Below, one piece after another: positions 9,344-21,624 of a DNA stretch of 38,804 bases. The position numbers and the translations under genes are program-made. The notes beneath the pieces are model-generated. The model had not been told where the DNA came from. It saw only the letters and a list, made by a program, of their open reading frames with translations, and did no database searches. This DNA is from Diatrype stigma (lineage: Eukaryota; Ascomycota; Sordariomycetes; Xylariales; Diatrypaceae): assembly GCA_022225965.2 (NCBI GenBank), contig JAKJXP020000188.1, positions 1 through 38,804 of the forward strand, in the 5' to 3' direction. Within the stretch, counting starts at the first letter, position 1. Every line of letters starts with the position of its first letter.

Positions 9344-12175
9344 GGCAGAGATGTTCGCATTCCCGCCTTCTCCTAGAGTACGCCCCTGAATTTTGATTCT
9401 CAAGCCTCTCGCAGATAAGCATTGGCTTGGCGCCATCAAAGGGTCTTCATGTAAAAGACAAGATTGCAATAACCGCTGGCATTTGGTGTTTTGTCCTTCA
9501 TTCGCTTATGGCTCTCAGTTTGTCAAATACGCTAGTACGCCAAAAGATATGCTGTTAGTAACAACTGCTTATTACTGTTTATATCGGACACAGTTCCCTT
9601 CAGAGTATGACATCAAGCAGATAACAAATGCATCATGGTGTACAGGTAGTGTCTACTACACTAGGTCTTAGGCATGCATTATTTTTCTGTGGTATCTATT
9701 GGCGTTCAACTAGGTGGCATTGGTGACCTATGGTCCATGGGAAGGGGATCCGGATACCATCTTACCGGGTAGTCTAGTCGACGTTTACTACAACTCCAAA
9801 GGCTATGAGCGAACAGCGTGCCCATCCACTCCATTTTATCCACAATCCACTTTCGTGACGAGGAATGGACGAACTTCACAAACTTATCGATACAGGGGAT
9901 ATATATCACCTAGATTCAATAGAGACCCCTTAAAATTTAAATATCATGTTGTGTATCTGAGTGCTGAGTAGCAATACTGCCGTGGAAAATTTATGCTATT
10001 GATGCCTCAGGGTGGACTGGACGGTGGTACAGGTTACTAAGCATGTGTCTATTATTGATGACTCCAGACATTCGATTTGCATACGGCAGACATATGGCAT
10101 TTGTTGAGAATCACCTTGTATCAAGCCATAAGGGGGGATTGGTGGGGGGGATCCATTGCTAAAGTGTATGTTGTGCGCTCGCCAAGCCATGGGTTGCTTA
10201 GTAGCGCGTCGTTATTTTCTTGATATATGGTCTTCTGTCGCCTGTCACCTCATGAAGAGATACAGTCGCGCCTGTGTAGCAGTCGACGCGCAGTCGACAC
10301 GAGCATTGCCTTCGCGATGAACATGCTCACACGCGCTCAAACCATTGCCTTCGTGCCACCCATGCACCCCCTATCCACATACTTCTACACCCACACGTTC
10401 GAGCTTCCATCCTCACGCTGCATATGCAGTGATCTACACCACATGGAAAGGTTTGATGCTAATCTGGTTCGAGGCTGTTAGGAAGCGGATTCAGTCGCAT
10501 TAGATACAAACAAGAGGAGATAGGACCATGTCTTGAAAAGACCATGGCCTGAAAAGGATAGGGCCTATGGATATGTGAGATGCCACAATGTCCAACGGGA
10601 TCTTGATTCGTCAATGGCAGACGATCGGTGCTGCACACTGCTACCCGGGAGTTTGATCCTGACATGCAGGAAAGGCGGGGTTGGGAGAGGCCTCTCGGAA
10701 CTAAGCGACAGAGATGTTTCGAAACATGATCGGCCGGGAGTTTCTTCTGGGGCGATGCTCCAACTAGCCGAGCCTCTAATACTCGATCACCTAAACCTCA
10801 AGAACTATCTACAGCCGTAGCCACTCGAGGGTTCCGCGTCGCGTGGGATTTGCCCAAATAGTTGCCGTCCTGTCTCCTCGGCCAATCATCATCTAGCAGT
10901 TGGCTAGTTTCGTTCAACCTTCCGATTCGACGCGACGATCCTATGCATCAACGTTAGGTACTTAGTTCGAAGTTGATCTCGTCAACTGAGCGAACGCCTC
11001 CCCCGGTCCTCGGATCGCGATGTTTCGTTGCACGTCATTGTCGTAAAAGGACTGCTCTTTAGAGTTTCTCTGCGTCCGGGGGTTCTTGATGCTTTTATAA
11101 CAAGTCGGGATCCGGCGGCAAAGACCGCGTCTGTTTCGTGTGAAACTCGCGTGGCCATGCGCGCAACACGGCAGGCAGCCCGAGAGAATCCCAGCCACTG
11201 ATTTTCGTCGGCTGCGGGCTTCATTGGTCTCCGCCGTTCGTGCCCCTGTCGAGCTGTTGAGCGGAGCGGGCGGGTCCCCTTGGCGGTTCTTGTGTCCCCG
11301 CCTTCCAAGCCCTCCTTTCCTTTTCTGGCCCGTCGAGTTGCTCTGCTTTGCTCTGCTCTTGTCACCCTGGCAATGTTTCAAGTCCTCCCACTGGCTGGGA
11401 GTGCAAGATGGGTGAGACGGCCTGCATTCGGCCTGCATAAGGGTCATGCACATCGCCTCCGAACCGGCCAGTCATCGCGCCCGGCGCGGTGTATTAAGTC
11501 GATCACGTCTACGATTTGTCGCTTTTCTGCGCTCTCTTGCCCTCTCGAACTATACAGCTTGCATGGCGTCTTGCAGAAGCTCCAAATGCGATCGAGAATG
11601 ACTCACCAACCAAGCCCGAAGTATGCGCTTCTTCTGAGATGTTGCGCCTTGAGTGACTGTGTCGCGCGCGTTGGACAGGAGGGATCTATACTCTGTCATA
11701 CTAGCGATATACTAGGGGGCAAGGCGGACTAGAGGGAAACGTGGTCAGGTATAACAGGGCCGATGGGATGGTCTTTTGGGTCTTTTGGGCCGTGGCCGAA
11801 CTTCACCATCTTCTTCCCGAGCTCTCGGGCATCAATGTTGACTCAGTTCCTGACTCAATCGCATCGTCAACTATTGATGCATAGTTACTGCAGGTCCCCA
11901 GCATCGCTTCGCATGAGCTGCAAATAAAACTCACTTAAGCGTCTGACCTGCTGTAGTGCGGCTCCGTGATCGTACACCATACCTACATCATACATTATAC
12001 ATTTTTCGCTCCATACAATCTTGTCTTGATTCTACGAACATTGTGATTGTTCATTATCGATTCCTATCTGGACATCAAACAACGTGAAACTTTGTGCGCA
12101 ACAACGTAGTGACGAGATCACTGCAACTCTCACAACGACGAAACACCACCAAGAATTAAGATCTGCCACCACGAC
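9344..12175. other. Long intergenic stretch, includes the F-box gene promoter
   Basis: No supported gene. Open frames at 9393-9971 and on both strands at 10960-11730 are short, lack fungal domain signatures and have no coherent splice structure. The GC-richer part 10960-11500 makes long random frames in several phases, typical of non-coding GC-rich DNA. The last 200 bases before 12187 are CT- and A-rich leader sequence for the F-box-like gene. Confidence 0.5.
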
Positions 12176-12349
12176 ATGCAAGAGGTATGGCATCAGGACC
12201 GCAAGCATTCTACTGCCTGTGGCAGGACAAGGAGATCCGGGAGAGACTCTTTAAGCTATTATCGAAGGAAGATATATGCAACATTCGACTGGCATCCTCA
12301 GCGGGGTGCAATCTTGTCACCAAGAGGTTATTCCTACGAACCCACCTGA
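12176..12349 (+). promoter_or_regulatory. Upstream overlapping ORF of the F-box-like gene
   Basis: An ATG at 12176 lies 11 bases before the main start and opens a different frame that runs 57 codons to a TGA at 12347-12349, overlapping the main coding sequence. If the transcript starts upstream, scanning ribosomes would meet this ATG (context CGACATGC) before the main one (GGTATGGC). This could lower translation of the main protein. Whether the transcript includes it is unknown. Confidence 0.4.
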
Positions 12350-15012
12350 CCTTCAAGGCCAACACTTTCACACGGCAAAGTAAAATCGAAGCCTTATCGA
12401 GAATAGGCCACCACATTGAGCATCTGACCTTTTACTTCCCGCACTCCGATGCCACTTTCCTACCCCCTCTGGTCCATCCGGAGACCGGGCGGGAGATCAG
12501 CTTCCTGTATGCGCCTCACACCTCTATGGCCTCGGTGTTCGAGAGGCCGAAGTTCGCCAACTCGAGCCTGGGCGAGATTCTCACGCTCCAGTACCCGCCC
12601 CTGTTCCACGCGGCGTCCAACGTGCCGTCCTTCATCAACGCGATGAAGCACATGCGCAACATGCGGCACATCACCATCAAGACGCCCGGCCAGGACCCCC
12701 AGGAGCGGTACCGGCGGGACATCGTCGACTACGCGCTCATCAGCCTCCGGATCTCGCTCGAGCGGGCGCCGCTGCCCAAGCTGGCGAAGCTGACGCTCGC
12801 CTCGGTCCACCCCTCCGCCTTCATTTACCTGCGCCACACGCCGGGCGGGTTCGGGTGCCTGCCGTCGGCCGGGCGCCGGTGGCGCCAGATCCGGAAGCTC
12901 GCCGTGTCGGTGGAGGCGTGGGACTTCTACGGTCCCGCGGGCCCGGGCCTCGACCACCTGAAGCTGATCGACGACTTCGTGCGCAGCTTCGCGGCCCAGC
13001 TCGACAAGTTCGCCTTCGCCTGGCTCGGCCGCTACAAGGGCCCTTGCCCGCTCGCGCTGGCCGCCGACCCCCTGTTCGCCCCGCCCCGGAGCACCCAGAA
13101 GCTCTTCCACGAGGTCACGTCGCCCATGTCGCCGCTGCCGCCCGCGCCGCCGCGGGCACCCGTTACCTTCCGCCGCGTGCGCCACCTCGCCGTGCGCAAC
13201 GCCACCATGAGCGCGCAGCAGGTCGCCGACCTCGTCGCGTCGCACCGCCACTGCGCCCGCGAGTTCGACTTCGAGAACGTCGTCCTCATCCACGGCGACA
13301 GCTGGGACGATGCGCTGGCGCCCCTGACGACCCATGGCTCGCGCAGCGGCCGCTGGACCCGCTACTCGAGCGCGACCATCTCCGAGGTAGGGGGGAGCAT
13401 CTCTCGCCCGGCGACGGCGGCGAAGGCAGAGATGATCCTGCCCGAGGACCTCCCGACCCAATCAGCCGCAGTCGCGGCCGTCTCGGAAGAGCTGCTCCAT
13501 CTCGACATCAACCTCTTCCGGGACCAGGATGAAGAAGACGACGACGGCGACAGCGGAATAGGGGCCGAGGAAGACGAGTCTCAGGATGGCGACGAGGAGG
13601 ACATCTACCTGCCTTCGGACGTCGAGGCTGCCCGGCAGGCGAGCCTGGCGTTCCCGAACAAGCTCAAGAAGCGCCGCGTCACTAAGCGCCACCGCAAGAG
13701 GAAGGAGAGCCATCAGCGCCGCGAGGAAGATGAGGCGGCGGCAGTGACGGCGGAAGCTTTCGACAGCGCCAAGCAGAAGAGCGAGAGACGTCGGCATCAT
13801 CATCATCATCATCATCGCCGCGAACGCTCCGAGGACACTAGCAGCCCCAACTCGCCAGAAAAGCAACAACCATCACCACTCCACCGGCGGTTCTGGCAGA
13901 AGAAGCCCAAGGACTCGTCTGTCGGAGAATGTCCTCAGGTGTCATCATCGTCACCATCTGCATCGGCATCGGCATCAGTCTCGGCTTCAGCGTCGTCAGC
14001 ATTCTCAACACCTAGCCATAGTCGCCAGCCCTCGAACGAGTCCATGTACCGCCGCCCCCAAGCGCCACCGCAGCTGACCATCCCACACCTATCGCCGTCT
14101 CGAGGGCGCCTGTTCGGCGAGGTGGATAACCACAATAACAGCCAGAACATCTACTCACCGGCGACGCCGCCATCGTCGTCATCGTCGCCATCTCCCTACG
14201 CCTCGTCGCGACGGCTGCTCTTCGGCGAGATCACGCCCCTGGGGTCAGGTTCCGAGCCGGACCTGTCGCACTCGCCCATCGACGAGGAGACCGAGGAGGA
14301 CTCCGTCGCCGGGGACTACTTCCGGCCGCTGACGCCGCCGACGCCGAGGACGCCGCTGGTCCCGCACTCCGCCCAGCCCCTGCCGCTGCTGCCGTCCGCG
14401 ATGCCACGCAGCTCGCCGTCGTCGCGCTACAGCAACAGCAGGAACAGCAACGACACAGCAGCAACGCCCATGTTCATGATGTCGATGATGAACAGGAAGA
14501 TGAAGAACCAGCACCACGACATGAACATGGGCATGGGTATGGGTATGGGTGTGGAGATCTCGGCGCCGATCCTCGACACCAAGCCCAGCATGCCGGCGCT
14601 GCTGCAGCCGACGGTCTACGATCCGACGGCCGACCTGTGCTCGGAGATCTCGGCCGTGCAGCGCGACCTCGAGGCCGAGGAGGCGCAGCGCCGCGTCGCC
14701 TTCCAGGACGCCGACGCGCAGGTCAGCGCGCTCCGGCGCGCCAAGGAGCTCGTGCTCAGCCGGCTTGCTGGACGCGGCGAGCCGTTCAATCAGGGCGGTG
14801 TGGCTCCCGCCATTACCAGGAAGGACAGCAACAGCAGCAGGGGTACTGGTAACAGCGGTGGTGGTGGTGGTGGTAGTAACAGCAACTTCTTGAGCAGCGC
14901 GCGCTTTCGCGAGGGGCTGTTTGGCAGGAACAACAATAATAGCGTCGTGAGCACGGCGATGACGGTCGACCAGCGGAGCATGGACGTGCCTATTTTGTTT
15001 AGCAGGGGTTGA
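12187..15012 (+). CDS. F-box-like protein with long disordered tail
   Basis: Single exon, 941 residues. Residues about 10-55 (LWQDKEIRERLFKLLSKEDICNIRLAS and following) resemble a degenerate F-box: a helix, then LSxxDICNIRLA. F-box proteins recruit substrates to SCF ubiquitin ligases through Skp1. Residues about 60-425 alternate short strands and helices with repeated Leu spacing (HIEHLTFYFP, MRHITIKT, KLAKLTLASV, RKLAVSVEAW, RHLAVRNATM), like an irregular LRR-type substrate domain. From about 430 on the protein is low-complexity: acidic run, basic run, seven CAT codons for His (13795-13815), Ser/Pro-rich blocks, a Gly-Met repeat near 14530-14550 and a Gly run near 14856-14875. A predicted coiled coil (QRDLEAEEAQRRVAFQDADAQ onward) precedes the end. 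Intron-free coding bias is clear in the GC-rich first half. The F-box call is by motif only; the substrate is unknown. Confidence 0.8.
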   Translation: MASGPQAFYCLWQDKEIRERLFKLLSKEDICNIRLASSAGCNLVTKRLFLRTHLTFKANTFTRQSKIEALSRIGHHIEHLTFYFPHSDATFLPPLVHPETGREISFLYAPHTSMASVFERPKFANSSLGEILTLQYPPLFHAASNVPSFINAMKHMRNMRHITIKTPGQDPQERYRRDIVDYALISLRISLERAPLPKLAKLTLASVHPSAFIYLRHTPGGFGCLPSAGRRWRQIRKLAVSVEAWDFYGPAGPGLDHLKLIDDFVRSFAAQLDKFAFAWLGRYKGPCPLALAADPLFAPPRSTQKLFHEVTSPMSPLPPAPPRAPVTFRRVRHLAVRNATMSAQQVADLVASHRHCAREFDFENVVLIHGDSWDDALAPLTTHGSRSGRWTRYSSATISEVGGSISRPATAAKAEMILPEDLPTQSAAVAAVSEELLHLDINLFRDQDEEDDDGDSGIGAEEDESQDGDEEDIYLPSDVEAARQASLAFPNKLKKRRVTKRHRKRKESHQRREEDEAAAVTAEAFDSAKQKSERRRHHHHHHHRRERSEDTSSPNSPEKQQPSPLHRRFWQKKPKDSSVGECPQVSSSSPSASASASVSASASSAFSTPSHSRQPSNESMYRRPQAPPQLTIPHLSPSRGRLFGEVDNHNNSQNIYSPATPPSSSSSPSPYASSRRLLFGEITPLGSGSEPDLSHSPIDEETEEDSVAGDYFRPLTPPTPRTPLVPHSAQPLPLLPSAMPRSSPSSRYSNSRNSNDTAATPMFMMSMMNRKMKNQHHDMNMGMGMGMGVEISAPILDTKPSMPALLQPTVYDPTADLCSEISAVQRDLEAEEAQRRVAFQDADAQVSALRRAKELVLSRLAGRGEPFNQGGVAPAITRKDSNSSRGTGNSGGGGGGSNSNFLSSARFREGLFGRNNNNSVVSTAMTVDQRSMDVPILFSRG

Positions 15013-16464
15013 GAAAGAGGGTGCGGAAAAAGGATTGGGATGAAAATTCATGGTGAGGTGTCTGGGGAAAAGGAAAATGGAGGGGAGGGTTGGACGGTGA
15101 TGGTAATGACGACTAACTGACTATAATGACCTGCCGAACGACTGATGGCTACAACGACACGATACCTACGATACGGATGAAAGTCCCCGAAGAGGGAACT
15201 TTACACGTTGTAACTTAATGACCTGGTTGACAGCCACCTTCTATCTTTTAGACAAATGGCTAAAGCCGCATTCTTTCGCTTGAATATTTTTATTTGTACA
15301 ATACATCTCTGCTCTGTATACGCCATCTCCTCCTTCTCCCGCCACCTCACTAGAATGTGCCTCTTCGTGAACCAATATAGTATAGATGGATACCTTCGTT
15401 CCTGAAAAGGCAGGTGTGCATTATAGGCCGGATGTCTTGGATAGGGAGCAAGTAGGATGAAGGGGACCTCTTGCGTTGGTAAGGTAAATCCGACGATGTG
15501 AGCTGGTAGGCTCGTGGATGAGCCGTCCCGGATCCACCAAGATCCGTGAAGCGGAATGCCGATCTAGACTCGGCTCCAGTCTTACATGATTGGCCCTCTC
15601 CACCGCGCCACTCTCGAGCTGGCAAAGTTGACGAGCCGTCGAGGTAAAGTGTCATTATAAGTTACCAAAGGCTCGCTTTTATTACTTAGTTAATCAAGTA
15701 GGTAGTTCGCTGCCTGCTTGCTTGCCAATGGCCTGCTTCGGATGTTTCATGTTTCATATGTGCGTTCCGATGTGTCATGCTCCATGCTTCATGCCTCTCG
15801 CTGCTGCGGTTTGATACTCTTCTCCCTACCTGGTCTAGATCCATCACTTTGCGCATACGTATGCATACATCCTATCCCGCACCGGTGCCCGACTATCGAA
15901 TCCTGCGGTCTTCGGCAGGTATGAAAGCTTAACGTGAACATCATGGAGGAATGTGTGGGTCGCTTGGCGCTCCGGGAAGTCGGGCTGCCGGGACTAGGGT
16001 GGCATTGCTCACACCTAAACATGTGTAAGTCTCCTATCGACCGGAGTATCGAAACGGCTATGTGCCTTCCAGTCACTCATTAGCAGTGAGTAGGTGAAAT
16101 TATGGAAGTAGGTCTGGGACAATTGGGTTTCTAGGAGCTAGCTAGCCGCCTCCCCTCTTTGTTGCATGACGTCTATGACTACAACGAAGGGGGAAGGAGA
16201 GTTTCTATCCTTTCTTTATACCTCCCTGTGGGGGGTACCTACCTACCTACTTCGTGACTATAAGAGCAAAGTCCGAGCCATAGCAAAATGTCGTCTTCGT
16301 CTCTGGCCTTGTAATTCCCCTACAAACAGCTCGCTATCAGGACTTCACTTGAATCCTCTAATTCGTCAGCACCCACATGCACACAGTCACGCACGACAGG
16401 CAGCGAGCATAGCTAGCCAACCCCTTTTCCGATTTCGATCCGACCCGACCCGATCCGATCGCAA
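15013..16464. other. Intergenic region between the F-box-like and SDR genes
   Basis: About 1.45 kb without a supported gene. Open frames here are under 112 codons and resemble nothing known. A short TACC tandem repeat lies near 16235-16250. Just before the SDR start is a pyrimidine-rich leader and a repeated CGATCCGAC-type stretch (about 16434-16462). Confidence 0.5.
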
Positions 16465-17529
16465 ATGCCATCCGTCTGCTCGGCGCTCGGAGCAGGCCTA
16501 GCCCTCTACCTATCCTACCGGATCCTAGACTTCGCATGGCTGTACGCGCGGCCGTCAGGGCTCGGCCGGTACCTGTACCGCAGCGCGGCGGGGGACCAGG
16601 GCCAGGGCCAGGGCCAGCCGGCGTGGGCGCTCGTGACGGGCGCGACCGACGGCATCGGGCGGGCCCTCGCCGCCGAGCTGGCCGTCGCCGGGTTCAACGT
16701 CGTCCTGCACGGGCGCAGCCTCGCCAAGCTGGAGAAGGTCACGGCGGAGCTCGCCGCGGCGCACCCGGCGCGCTCGTTCCGGCCCCTGGTCCTCGACGCC
16801 TTCGAGTGCCATGAGAGCGGGGCGGGGACGGACGATGAAGGCGGCGGAGGGGAGGAGGTAGATTTCGACGAGGTCATCGCCCGCGCCGTGGCGGACCTCC
16901 ACCTGACGGTCCTCGTGAACTGCGCCGGCGCGGGGCCGCGGCCGTCGTTCGGCACGCTCGAGCGGTACAGCCGGCGGGAGGTCCTGGACACGGTGCACCT
17001 GAACGCGGCCTTCCCGGCGCTCGTGTCGCGGGCGGTGATCCCGCTGCTCTCGTCTTCCACGTCGGCCCGAGCACCGAGCCTCATCATCAACGTCGCGTCG
17101 GTCACGGACACGGGGCTGCCGCTCGTGTCGTTCTACGGGGCGTCCAAGGCGTTCGGGCACGTGCTCAGCCTGTCGCTGGGGCGGGAGATGGCCATGGACC
17201 GGCGCGCCGTCGAGGTGATCTCGCACCGGGTGGGGGCCACGACGGCGACGTCGCACGAGCGCCGCCCGCCCTCGCTGTTCTGGCCCGCGGCGCCGACCGT
17301 CGCGCGCGCCGTGCTGGCCCGCACCGGGTGCGGCCGCAGGAGCGTCGTCCCCTACTGGCCGCACGCCCTGCAGCAGCTGATGCTCGCCCTGCTGCCCGAG
17401 TCCGCCGCCGACCGCATCGTCATCGATGTGATGCGCGAACGTAGGACAGAGCAGGATCGGGATCGAAATCGGGATCGGAATCGGGATCGGGCTGCGGGGG
17501 CTGCGGCCGCGAGGAGGAAGGAGGCGTGA
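16465..17529 (+). CDS. Short-chain dehydrogenase, 3-ketoacyl-CoA reductase / 17beta-HSD type
   Basis: Single exon, 354 residues. The N-terminus (about 5-25) is a hydrophobic segment, as in ER-anchored members such as Ifa38 and HSD17B12. The Rossmann cofactor motif TGATDGIG is at 58-65, and the NCAG equivalent of NNAG is at 152-155. Catalytic Ser212, Tyr224 and Lys228 (YGASK) have the normal SDR spacing. Such enzymes reduce a keto group with NAD(P)H; the ER-linked branch acts in very-long-chain fatty acid elongation or on steroid-like substrates. The exact substrate cannot be read from sequence. Oddities: an acidic Gly-rich insertion at about 120-132, and a charged C-terminal repeat of Arg, Asp and Asn from a 12-bp tandem repeat (about 17450-17492). 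It is unusually GC-rich. It may be a paralogue of the essential elongase reductase rather than that enzyme itself. Confidence 0.85.
   Translation: MPSVCSALGAGLALYLSYRILDFAWLYARPSGLGRYLYRSAAGDQGQGQGQPAWALVTGATDGIGRALAAELAVAGFNVVLHGRSLAKLEKVTAELAAAHPARSFRPLVLDAFECHESGAGTDDEGGGGEEVDFDEVIARAVADLHLTVLVNCAGAGPRPSFGTLERYSRREVLDTVHLNAAFPALVSRAVIPLLSSSTSARAPSLIINVASVTDTGLPLVSFYGASKAFGHVLSLSLGREMAMDRRAVEVISHRVGATTATSHERRPPSLFWPAAPTVARAVLARTGCGRRSVVPYWPHALQQLMLALLPESAADRIVIDVMRERRTEQDRDRNRDRNRDRAAGAAAARRKEA
17450..17492 (+). repeat. 12-bp tandem repeat coding for an Arg/Asp/Asn tail
   Basis: Imperfect copies of a GATCGGGATCGGAAT-type sequence give the charged run DRDRNRDRNRDR near the end of the SDR protein. 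It lies outside the catalytic domain and is likely variable in length between strains. Confidence 0.75.
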
Positions 17530-18446
17530 TGATAATAGGGGTAATGATAATGACAAAAGGGATTGGTTAGTTGTTCCGTTCGTTGACTTCATTAGTGAAA
17601 AATGGTGTGGTCGGCTTGTCTGTTTTTGGTCTGTAAAGCGGATTCGGACGGGGCGGAACAAAAGATGGGATGAGATGAAAATTATTGCGATGCCATGCGA
17701 TCACATAAAGTTAATGTAAGACCTGCGATGGAGATTATATATATTTGTGTGTCTCCACCGTGTATATAGAGTAGCTAGATGATAGCAACATAGGTATCAT
17801 AATACATATACTTTTACTCATAGATCTTTAAGGTCTTGTGATTTGTTTATGAGTGAGGGTGTGTTGGGTTTCGCTGCTGTAACCACCTTCCAGGTCATCT
17901 AGAAAGGTACCAAGCCATAGAGCACGCAATCACGAGTAATACCTTATCGAGTGTAAGTGTCTCAGGCGTTGACGACGAGGGTATATAACACCCTACTGAT
18001 TATACTATCACGCTGCCACTGAAGTGTTTCTCCATATGTTGCATCGCAGGATATGGACCAATGTGTGTCCTGGAGAGTTTAGAAGTTCATATGGATCCCA
18101 TACATACACTAGTCGGGGCTTTTACGGCTATATACGCAGCCGTTTCCTCCCCTATAGCTTTGATAGGTTGAGAGTTATTCTGCCTCTTTCCTTAACTAGC
18201 GGCTGGTCTGTCACTTTGGGCGCAGAACTCCTGGCGAGTTGTTAATATATGGAGTGTTTGAGATAGTTAACATATAGAACATGGAAAAATATTATCAGGG
18301 CCAGACACGTTTCAAATTAAATAGATGTGAAAAAGATTGTTGTGCTTTCTTCATGATTATAGAATTTATTTATCCCAGAAAAGTTACAATATGGGGGCTT
18401 GCCTAGACAACAGCCAACCCACTGACTATCTCGAAATCATATTTAC
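17530..18446. other. Intergenic region between convergent genes
   Basis: The SDR gene (plus) and the formaldehyde dehydrogenase gene (minus) converge on this stretch. No coding region is supported. It should hold both 3' UTRs. Confidence 0.5.
18365..18370 (-). terminator. Possible poly(A) signal of the formaldehyde dehydrogenase gene
   Basis: On the minus strand AATAAA occurs about 77 bp after the stop codon at 18447, a normal distance for a fungal cleavage signal. Confidence 0.4.
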
Positions 18447-20047
<1,601 letters not shown>

Positions 20048-20192
20048 GGCGTTTCAGTCGATCGAGTGAGTCGTAGGTTGGTGGATGGAATATGAGATTG
20101 AGTGAGTGTTCACAGGTGAGATGTTGGAGATTAACAGCAATTAAGATGAGAAATAAGAAAATAAATCTTGCCCTCGAGATGCAGACGACTTG

Positions 20193-20199
20193 ATTTATA
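20193..20199 (-). promoter_or_regulatory. TATA box of the formaldehyde dehydrogenase gene
   Basis: TATAAAT on the minus strand lies about 146 bp before the ATG at 20047. Confidence 0.5.
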
Positions 20200-20262
20200 C
20201 GAAGGGGAGACTTCTAGATTCGAAGTTGTCCGTTGCTGCGGAGTAGCCTCAAGAACCCCACC

Positions 20263-20267
20263 ATTGG
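20263..20267 (-). promoter_or_regulatory. CCAAT box of the formaldehyde dehydrogenase gene
   Basis: CCAAT on the minus strand lies about 65 bp upstream of the TATA box, a common distance for the fungal CCAAT-binding complex. Confidence 0.45.
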
Positions 20268-21624
20268 GTCATTTATCAGGTGGGGTTGAGCTGCCGGCAC
20301 GGCAATGAAGAGGAGCTGGCCTGGCACTGGCTGATACCGACAGGTCCTGATGTCACCCGATACAGTCATCACCGAGTGTCCGAGGGGGAGGGGGGCGGTG
20401 CTCTAGACTAGAGCTTTAGGTACCCGGCAGACGCTAGAAGGTCCTCACCCCATCCTCACCTAAAACATTCGGCCTGGCAACTATATGTAGGAGACGGGAT
20501 GATACAAAGCTGCAGACACCCTGAACACCTCATTGCCGACGGTGCACTTCGGTCACGAATGGACACTCATGCCTATTGAAACCCCATTTGCTCGATAAGC
20601 TGACGGGAAGCGATCGTGCGATCCCGTTGTCGGTCCTTGACCGGAAAATCCAGGAGATTTCTCGGAGGTTGAGTTGGCTAGTGCTTGTCCAGCAGGAAGA
20701 ACGCCAATCCCAATGCCAAGTCCAGGGCAGGTGGTTGCCTTCATGCTTCCGCAGGGAGGTGTCTTCGGAGATCCAGTGGATTCAGGGAAAAGAACTCTGG
20801 AGGTAGTAGGGGCTTCGGCTATAGTATTTATATCGAAACCTCGCCCCTGGCTGAGAACCTTGATGAAAACGAATGACCTGCCTACTATGCATGTAGTATG
20901 TAGCCTACCTTACCTACTGTAACTTGCTGTATGCAGGTCTACGGGTGTGATTATGCCCGCGAACTGCATTTCTACTCAGAGTCAATATTAAACATGACTT
21001 AGAACATACCTGGTAGCTACTCGATTACGCCTGTTCACTTATCTAACATCTAGATTAGAGAATGGCCACTGAAGCATTTCAAGTGATTTGTATACTACAG
21101 GTAATTGTGTACTACAGGTAATTCCAAGTACTACATGCCTAAGGTAATTACTAAAACCTGGGAGTGGACCGGGGACCTGGACCAGGACCTGGAGTGTGGC
21201 TGCTCGCCGGCTGGGCCTGAGAAGCCGCCAGGTGCCAGGTGCAATTGCCAGCGGTTAGGTACTCGGTCTGTCCGTGCAGGTGCTCCAGGGCTGTTGGTAC
21301 CTGAGGTCAGCTCCAGTTTTTGGAATGAAAGTCAATCGCGTTTCGAGCTTCAAAGCTTCTGGCCGCGACCAACGCAGCTACGTAAAATTTCCTTGGTCGC
21401 GAATTGCCCGAATCTTCACGCTCGAGATCTCCCACCGATACAAGCCACCGATACAAGCCTGCGGTTGCGCATCCCTTTCAACTTTCAATCCCGTATTTCC
21501 ATTACTGGATTGCCGCGCAGCCTGATGGTCTAGCTCACCCGCTCGATTTGCGTAGAGCTACTTGATTCTGGAAATCACTACCAACTAAACTCGACTACAA
21601 GGAACCCGGTACATCATTCCGACC
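20268..21624. other. Divergent intergenic region between formaldehyde dehydrogenase and Nup85
   Basis: No gene is supported. A short imperfect repeat of GGACCTGGACC type lies at about 21165-21195. The final 100 bases before 21625 look like an ordinary leader. Confidence 0.5.

Noticed and set aside
12460..13461. 333-codon minus-strand frame inside the F-box-like gene
   Set aside because: It is an antisense shadow of the GC-rich coding sequence, rich in Arg, Ala and Gly with no domain.
16555..17661. 368-codon minus-strand frame over the SDR gene
   Set aside because: Antisense shadow of a GC-rich gene; the plus strand has all SDR catalytic motifs.
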